From NCBI GenBank assembly GCA_963620985.1, contig CAVFCI010000068.1, forward strand, positions 1 through 10,500: 10,500 bases of DNA, read 5' to 3'. Of the stretch, positions 6,493-10,500 are shown one piece after another. Under the pieces are notes generated by a model. It worked only from the letters and a program-made list of their open reading frames with translations. It searched no databases and was not told where the DNA came from. Source of the DNA: F23-B02 sp963620985 (GTDB lineage Bacteria; Bacillota; Clostridia; Oscillospirales; Oscillospiraceae). How positions within the stretch are numbered: position 1 is the first letter of the stretch; every line of letters starts with the position of its first letter. The translations under genes were made by a program, and so were the position numbers.

Positions 6493-7701
6493 AATATTTA
6501 AACTTACTTCAAAGCCCTTGTCGCCGAGCGCGCGCAGAAGCCTTTCGCCGTGCTCCTTGCCGCCGACTTCGCAGGCAATGTGTACGTTTGTCTGGTTGGG
6601 GGTGAGTCCGGCGCTGAGCCTGTCGTGCTCGACCTTGAGGATGTTTGCGCCCTGTGCGGCGATATCGTTTAAAAGCCTCACGAGGCTGCCGGGCTTATCG
6701 AGCAGCGTCACGGTAAATCTCAGCCGCCTGTTGCGCGCAACGAGACCCTGCGCGATGACGCACTGAATGAAGCTCACGTCGATGTTGCCGCCGGAGAGCA
6801 GGCACACGACTCTTTTGCCCTTGACATCGACCTTGCCCTTGAGAACGGCGGCGACCGGCGTTGCGCCAGAGGGCTCGACGATCTGCTTGCAGCGCTCCAT
6901 GAGCAGCAGTATCGCCTCGGATATCTCGTTGTCGTTGACGGTCACGACATCGTCTGCATAGCGGTTTATCAGCTCGACCGTTATATCGCCGGGCGATTTG
7001 ACCGCGATGCCGTCGGCAATGGTGGATACGCTGTCGGTGCTTATGTACTTCTTCTCGCGGAAGGACTGCGCGATAGCGTCCGCGCCCTCGGCCTGAACGC
7101 CGATTACCTTGACGCGGGGGTTTATCTGCTTTATGCAGGCCGCGACACCTGCGAGAAGTCCGCCGCCGCCCGCGGGAACGAGAACAATGTCGGCAGTCGG
7201 AAGATCGCAGAGTATCTCAAGGCCGAGCGTTCCCTGACCGGCAATGACCTCCAGATCGTTGTACGGGTGCAGGAAGGTCGCGCCCTCCGTTTCGCAGACG
7301 GTGCAGGCCATTGCATACGCATCGTCATAGCAGTCGCCGTGCAGAAGCACCTTAGCGCCGTAGCCCTCGGTCGCCTGGACCTTGGCTATGGGTGCGCTTG
7401 CGGGCATGACTATCGTTGCGGGGATGCCGAACTTATGCGCCGCATATGCGACGCCCTGCGCATGGTTGCCCGCCGAGGACGCAACGACGCTTTTTACGTC
7501 GCCGCGCTCGACGAGTGCGGCTATCTTGTTGCTTGCGCCGCGGATCTTGAACGAGCCGGTTTTCTGTCGGTTTTCGCATTTGAGATATATCTCTCCGCCG
7601 GTCATTGCGGAAAAGGTGGAGGACATATCGAGCTCCGTGTGATGAAGTATGGGCTTGAGCCTCTCGGCTGCAAGCTCAATGTCCTTAAGCTGTAGTTCCA
7701 T
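6490..7701 (-). CDS. ilvA: Threonine ammonia-lyase (threonine dehydratase) with C-terminal ACT domain
   Basis: This 403-residue PLP enzyme should convert L-threonine to 2-oxobutanoate and ammonia, the first step of isoleucine synthesis, through an enamine intermediate. The catalytic domain covers residues ~1-315. It has the PLP-lysine motif KTGSFKIRGA (Schiff-base K52), SSAGNHAQG (75-83), the phosphate-binding AGGGGLLAG loop (G178-181) and a C-terminal LLSGGN (302-307). Residues ~326-403 form one ACT-like regulatory domain (RFTVTLLDKPGSLVRLL), matching the medium-length form of the family rather than the two-domain 500-residue E. coli IlvA. I start at the ATG at 7701 because AGAGGTG lies 6 bases upstream; an in-frame GTG at 7710 would sit inside that site. 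It leads a tight ilvA-ridA-acetyltransferase operon. A catabolic role is also possible, since the ACT ligand cannot be read from sequence. Confidence 0.93.
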   Translation of the reverse strand: MELQLKDIELAAERLKPILHHTELDMSSTFSAMTGGEIYLKCENRQKTGSFKIRGASNKIAALVERGDVKSVVASSAGNHAQGVAYAAHKFGIPATIVMPASAPIAKVQATEGYGAKVLLHGDCYDDAYAMACTVCETEGATFLHPYNDLEVIAGQGTLGLEILCDLPTADIVLVPAGGGGLLAGVAACIKQINPRVKVIGVQAEGADAIAQSFREKKYISTDSVSTIADGIAVKSPGDITVELINRYADDVVTVNDNEISEAILLLMERCKQIVEPSGATPVAAVLKGKVDVKGKRVVCLLSGGNIDVSFIQCVIAQGLVARNRRLRFTVTLLDKPGSLVRLLNDIAAQGANILKVEHDRLSAGLTPNQTNVHIACEVGGKEHGERLLRALGDKGFEVSLNI

Positions 7702-7731
7702 CCGATTCACCTCTTTGAGTTTTATATATAA

Positions 7732-7760
7732 ATTTTACTTCATTCGGACGGAATATACAA
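7732..7760 (-). promoter_or_regulatory. Candidate promoter of the ilvA operon
   Basis: On the minus strand TTGTAT (7760-7755) and TAAAAT (7737-7732) are separated by 17 bases. The -10 box is good (5 of 6) and the -35 box weak (only TTG matches). A start near 7725 would leave a leader of only about 24 bases, too short for an attenuator or T-box. A+T-rich sequence nearby offers alternative -10 boxes. Confidence 0.4.
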
Positions 7761-7770
7761 GAACTTTGAC

Positions 7771-7793
7771 CAAAAAACGTCCGCAATACGGAC
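7771..7793 (-). terminator. Probable terminator after the 62-residue gene
   Basis: GTCCG (7779-7783) and CGGAC (7789-7793) form a compact 5-bp G+C stem, extendable by one wobble pair. On the minus strand it is followed by G and six T. It lies 45 bases after the stop of the small gene and just ahead of the predicted ilvA promoter, so it should separate these units. The short stem makes it moderate. Confidence 0.6.
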
Positions 7794-7837
7794 ACAAATT
7801 TGCGATATGTCCACCCTGAGCAAACAAATGCTTTTCC

Positions 7838-8026
7838 TCAGCCGCTGGCCTTCAGATTATCGACAAAGCTCTTCATTTCACTTCGGCTCTGCACCTTTTT
7901 GCTCTGCTCGATGATCCTGCTGCGCTGCACACTGTCGAGTGCGGAAAAATACAAAAATGCGTCGGGGTTGCGCATCAGCGCCATGCCGAGGCCGAGCGGA
8001 AGCTCGGCGTTTTTGCCTGTGCTCAT
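7838..8026 (-). CDS. Small conserved-looking hypothetical protein (62 aa)
   Basis: A complete 62-residue soluble protein with no signal peptide or membrane segment. The ATG at 8026 is preceded by GAGGTGA at 8032-8038, with 5 bases between GAGGTG and the A of the following spacer, so translation is credible. Residues 9-19 (LPLGLGMALMR) are followed by a helical-looking part with SALDSVQRSRIIEQ and SEMKSFVDNL. From memory this pattern, an ELPLGxGMAL start with a C-terminal xxMxxFV, occurs in small uncharacterised Clostridia proteins and resembles the C-terminal part of YdeI-like proteins. I could not check that. It sits just after the lipoprotein terminator and has its own downstream terminator. 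A weak promoter might overlap the lipoprotein terminator (TTTTCA, 16 bases, TATATC on the minus strand). Confidence 0.75.
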   Translation of the reverse strand: MSTGKNAELPLGLGMALMRNPDAFLYFSALDSVQRSRIIEQSKKVQSRSEMKSFVDNLKASG

Positions 8027-8062
8027 AATATCACCTCGGATATATTTTCCGCAGCAGATATG

Positions 8063-8091
8063 AAAAAATACGCCCCGCAGGGCGTATTTTT
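8063..8091. terminator. Intrinsic terminator of the lipoprotein gene
   Basis: AAAAATACGCCC (8064-8075) pairs perfectly with GGGCGTATTTTT (8080-8091) over a CGCA loop. On the minus strand it begins 4 bases after the TAA stop (8096-8098) and runs into six T. The symmetric A/T flanks could also stop plus-strand transcription. Confidence 0.9.
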
Positions 8092-8095
8092 AAGC

Positions 8096-10207
8096 TTAGC
8101 CTTTGTACGGCAGGGATGAGAAATAGCTCGTATCCGGCTGACCGCCTATCGTCCAGCCGCTGCCGGAGCTTGCAATGGGGATAGAACCGGTGAAGCCGCC
8201 GTCGGTGACGAAGTTGATGACCGAGCTTCCGTCTGTCGAGGTAAAGCGCAGCCTTGAGCCGGTGGCAAGATAGCTGCCGTTTGAGAGCGTTATGCTCTTG
8301 GTCGTTGTAACATAGGTCGTGTTGTTATCAAAAACAATGTCGCCGGCGTCCTTGGCAAAGCTCTTGTCCGAGAGCGTGTACACATTTTTGACCTTATATG
8401 TGCCGAGTATGTTCATCTCGGTGTCCAGCACCAGCTTGCCGTCGGCAAACTCCTTTATAAGTCCCGCCGCGAAGCTCTGGCTGTTAAACAGCGCAAGATG
8501 CAGCGGCTGACTTTCGCCGGATGAGTAGAATGCGGCGCAGGTGATGCTCTGGCCGCTCGCGTCCGTGCCGTCGAGGTAGAGCTCGCGCACACCGTCGTTG
8601 TCAAGATCGTAAAGGCGGATGCTGTTTATGCTGCTTATGCCGGTATCGACGCTGCTCGTCGTGCCGCCAGACTCAAGACTGAGCGTTATGCTGCCCTGAC
8701 CGTTGTCGGCGCTGCTTATCGTTTCCTCCTTGCCGTCGCCGTCAAGATCGCCGGTGTAGGGCAGACGTGAGGTGATGAGTGTGCCGGAGCTTGCGTTGGG
8801 GTCTGTGACCTTTACTGAGCCGTTTTCGTCAAGTGAAAGCAGGCGTATCTCCTGCGTACCGTCGGCAAGCTTAAAGCGCACGACCATGGTCGGGGTCGTG
8901 CCGTCAAGCTCGGCGTTTATGGCAAGCGCCGCGCCGTCGGACATATCGCTGCATGCGATAAGCTGCTTTACCAGCGTATAGGTTTTTGCAGTCGAGTTAT
9001 AATTTATCGTGTAAACGTCGAGATCATAGACGCTGCCGCTTGCCGTCAGAAGCATCGACTTTATATCCGTCGCCGCAGGGCTGCCGAGCACGGTGAGCTC
9101 CGCTGTCTTGCTGTCCGATGCAAAAGCGACGGCTATCTCGCCCTCCGAGCCGTCGCGGTCGGAGGAGGGGATGTAGGCCTCGTCAAGGATGCCTCCAAGC
9201 TCGGAGTAGGGCACGGTGAACTCATAAAAGCTGTCGGCTATCTCGCCGGGGTTTGCGATGATGACGATGCCCTCGGCAGACAGATACCAGTGCCCGTCGG
9301 ACACCAGTGACTTCAGCGTTTCGGAATAGCCCTCGTTGAAGAACACTCCCTGATACTTCGCATCGTCGTTAAACGAGACAAGTATCTTTTCGGAAACGCT
9401 GTTTACTATCTTCTCGCTGTCGCCGAGATCGGCAAGCGTCAGCTCCTCGCCGGTCTGCGCATCGAAGCTTGCGCCGCTTATCGTCAGCGTGCTCGTCGTG
9501 CCGAGCGAGGCTCTGTCAACAATGCGCAGGGAAACAACGCCGCTGTCTGCGCGCTCGGCTCTTATTGTGCGGTTCATGGAAAACGCGCTGAGCCCCTCTG
9601 CCGTGCCGTCGCCTATATTCTGCGTGTAATGGCCGTAATTGCTCTGATATGTCTCGGTCTTGTACTTTGTCGCCATCGACGTTAGAGCCTCGTTGAGCTT
9701 GTCCGCTGCATCGCTGCGCTCGGGCATGAAAACGGTGGGGGACATGTACGAGACATTGTCCTCGGCAGTCTCGGTGCTCATCTCGATGAGCACATCGCCG
9801 CCGCAGCTTCCGGCGTTTGCGTTTATTATCTTGTGATCCTCGGTGACGGTGATATCAACGCGAGCCTTGTTTGAAAAATCATCGACGAAGGATTTGGTGG
9901 AGAGTATATTCAGCTCCTCATCGTAGATGCAGATGCTGTACTCTATATCGGCCTTCTCCGTGCTCTCGGCCTTGTCGCCGGCAAAATCAAAGTGAATGAC
10001 AGTGCCGGTCTCAATAGCGGACTTGTCCGCGTTCCCGAAGGACTCGGAGCCCTCGTCGGTGCCGCAGGAGACCGTGAAAACGTCGTTTGCCAGCATCGTT
10101 ATATACACGCCGCATTCGCGCTCCTTTTCGCCGCTGTCCTTCTTGCCGCAGGCGCAAAGAGATATGATGCAGCAGAGTGCCAATGCCATGGCTATAAATT
10201 TACGCAT
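8096..10207 (-). CDS. Lipoprotein with PdaC/RsiV-like domain and two DxDxDG calcium-loop motifs
   Basis: This 703-residue protein is probably exported and lipid-anchored. The N-terminus has a hydrophobic core and the lipobox L17-C-A-C20, so C20 would be the modified residue after cleavage. Residues ~170-345 resemble the DUF4163/DUF3298 pair of PdaC and RsiV: a beta region, then LTLADLGD (257-264), DGHWYLSAEGIVIIANPGEI (304-323) and FTVPYSEL (330-337). The lysozyme-binding and anti-sigma parts of RsiV are not evident. Residues 486-495 (GDLDGDGKEE) and 533-542 (YDLDNDGVRE) are two DxDxDG loops of the FG-GAP/VCBS kind. Residues ~630-690 look like a small all-beta, possibly SH3-like, end. The ATG at 10207 is set by GGGAG 8 bases upstream and by the lipobox position. 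It is monocistronic, between a strong extended -10 promoter and a terminator. A sensor, scaffold or substrate-binding role is possible; no catalytic residues are recognised. Confidence 0.85.
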   Translation of the reverse strand: MRKFIAMALALCCIISLCACGKKDSGEKERECGVYITMLANDVFTVSCGTDEGSESFGNADKSAIETGTVIHFDFAGDKAESTEKADIEYSICIYDEELNILSTKSFVDDFSNKARVDITVTEDHKIINANAGSCGGDVLIEMSTETAEDNVSYMSPTVFMPERSDAADKLNEALTSMATKYKTETYQSNYGHYTQNIGDGTAEGLSAFSMNRTIRAERADSGVVSLRIVDRASLGTTSTLTISGASFDAQTGEELTLADLGDSEKIVNSVSEKILVSFNDDAKYQGVFFNEGYSETLKSLVSDGHWYLSAEGIVIIANPGEIADSFYEFTVPYSELGGILDEAYIPSSDRDGSEGEIAVAFASDSKTAELTVLGSPAATDIKSMLLTASGSVYDLDVYTINYNSTAKTYTLVKQLIACSDMSDGAALAINAELDGTTPTMVVRFKLADGTQEIRLLSLDENGSVKVTDPNASSGTLITSRLPYTGDLDGDGKEETISSADNGQGSITLSLESGGTTSSVDTGISSINSIRLYDLDNDGVRELYLDGTDASGQSITCAAFYSSGESQPLHLALFNSQSFAAGLIKEFADGKLVLDTEMNILGTYKVKNVYTLSDKSFAKDAGDIVFDNNTTYVTTTKSITLSNGSYLATGSRLRFTSTDGSSVINFVTDGGFTGSIPIASSGSGWTIGGQPDTSYFSSLPYKG

Positions 10208-10231
10208 ATTATCAACTCCCTATGTTAAATC

Positions 10232-10240
10232 ATTATAGCA
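10232..10240 (-). promoter_or_regulatory. Extended -10 promoter of the lipoprotein gene
   Basis: On the minus strand TGCTATAAT is a perfect TATAAT with the TG extension one base upstream. No good -35 box lies 16-18 bases further up, which is usual for extended -10 promoters. Transcription would start near 10225, leaving an 18-base leader with the GGGAG ribosome binding site at 10220-10216. Confidence 0.7.
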
Positions 10241-10288
10241 TAGCGGCGTTTTAAAATCTACCGTCGGACAAATTGTTTATAAAAACGT

Positions 10289-10318
10289 AAAAAAATCCCC
10301 CGTCGCAAGACGGGGGAT
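10289..10318 (-). terminator. Intrinsic terminator for a minus-strand unit to the right
   Basis: ATCCCCCGTC (10295-10304) pairs perfectly with GACGGGGGAT (10309-10318) over a four-base GCAA loop. On the minus strand the stem is followed by seven T. It marks the end of a leftward transcript whose gene must lie beyond the window edge, because no coding frame is visible between 10319 and 10500. Confidence 0.85.
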
Positions 10319-10380
10319 CAGTCTGTCAAAAAACCTATGCTGCTGCGTAAGCTGACGGGAGCCGAACCCTACCGCCTGTC

Positions 10381-10402
10381 AGCGCCCCTTTTCGGCGCTT
10401 TT
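10381..10402 (+). terminator. Possible plus-strand terminator-like hairpin
   Basis: AGCGCC and GGCGCT form a 6-bp stem over a 7-base loop, followed by TTTT then CGCC and a further T5 run. No plus-strand gene is seen upstream to be terminated, so it may instead be part of the structured block. Confidence 0.35.
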
Positions 10403-10417
10403 CGCCTTTTTCTCTTT

Positions 10418-10435
10418 GATGGGCGACAGCCCATC
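10418..10435. repeat. Perfect 7-bp hairpin GATGGGC / GCCCATC
   Basis: GATGGGC (10418-10424) and GCCCATC (10429-10435) enclose GACA. Outer bases TTTGAT and ATCAAA (10437-10444) form a competing pairing, so two alternative folds are possible. Confidence 0.45.
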
Positions 10436-10500
10436 TGCATCAAAAAAAGCCGAAAATCACACGAAAATTGTCAGCTGACAGGTGCAAGCAGTTTTGACAG

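Larger units (their letters stand above)
10319..10500. other. Structured gene-free block with multiple inverted repeats
   Basis: No credible gene is present. The block holds several inverted repeats: GCTGAC (10351-10356) with GTCAGC (10378-10383), AGCGCC (10381-10386) with GGCGCT (10394-10399), GATGGGC (10418-10424) with GCCCATC (10429-10435), and the perfect palindrome TGTCAGCTGACA (10469-10480). The GTCAGC core occurs repeatedly. This could be a dispersed palindromic repeat element or a structured RNA or UTR. It is cut by the window edge. Confidence 0.5.

Noticed and set aside
7267..7695. 142-codon plus-strand frame opposite ilvA
   Set aside because: It is antisense to conserved PLP-enzyme motifs and has no ribosome binding site.
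7702..7710. GTG at 7710 as the ilvA start
   Set aside because: The GTG is part of the AGAGGTG ribosome binding site that is well placed for the ATG at 7701.
10351..10375. T-arm-like motif (GGGTTCGGCTCCC on the minus strand) suggesting a tRNA
   Set aside because: No acceptor, D or anticodon arms can be built around it, and the loop lacks the conserved A58.

Overview
The window looks like chromosomal DNA from a gut-type Clostridia member, probably Oscillospiraceae-like. The evidence is moderate G+C with strong AGGAGG-type ribosome binding sites, Gram-positive-style promoters and U-tract terminators. A very large secreted protein also ends in three SLH domains plus a W/Y-rich tail that I recall from proteins of that group. 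The organism assignment is inference. I see no rRNA, tRNA, CRISPR array, transposase or phage gene.

Layout. (1) Positions 1-471 carry no credible gene: a run of hairpins (1-190), an A+T-rich stretch, then a well-formed sigma-A promoter (348-376), a leader hairpin and an AAGGAGG site. (2) Positions 472-5391 (+) encode one 1639-residue exported protein: signal peptide, von Willebrand A domain with a complete MIDAS, an InlB-type B-repeat, about eleven MBG/YDG-type beta repeats and three SLH domains. It is probably a cell-wall-anchored adhesin. (3) Two back-to-back terminators (5405-5441 and 5451-5490) separate it from a convergent minus-strand operon. (4) That operon, 7701 down to 5488, is ilvA (threonine ammonia-lyase), ridA (enamine/imine deaminase) and a hexapeptide-repeat sugar O-acetyltransferase, tightly packed. 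The ridA ribosome binding site overlaps the ilvA stop, and the acetyltransferase GTG start overlaps the ridA TGA. (5) Upstream on the minus strand lie a 62-residue conserved-looking small protein (7838-8026) and a 703-residue lipoprotein (8096-10207). The lipoprotein has a PdaC/RsiV-like domain followed by two DxDxDG calcium-loop motifs, and each gene is followed by its own terminator. (6) Positions 10241-10500 hold a terminator facing a minus-strand gene beyond the window, and a structured block rich in inverted repeats.

How the genes fit together. IlvA releases a reactive enamine (2-aminocrotonate, or 2-aminoacrylate from serine) that RidA hydrolyses, so the ilvA-ridA pair is a coherent metabolic unit. 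The acetyltransferase is translationally coupled to it but has no obvious metabolic link. The SLH protein and the lipoprotein are separate cell-surface units. I did not find a convincing new defence or mobile system. The most notable items are the modular surface protein with a nearly identical internal duplication, the composite lipoprotein, the uncharacterised 62-residue protein and the structured intergenic blocks at both ends.
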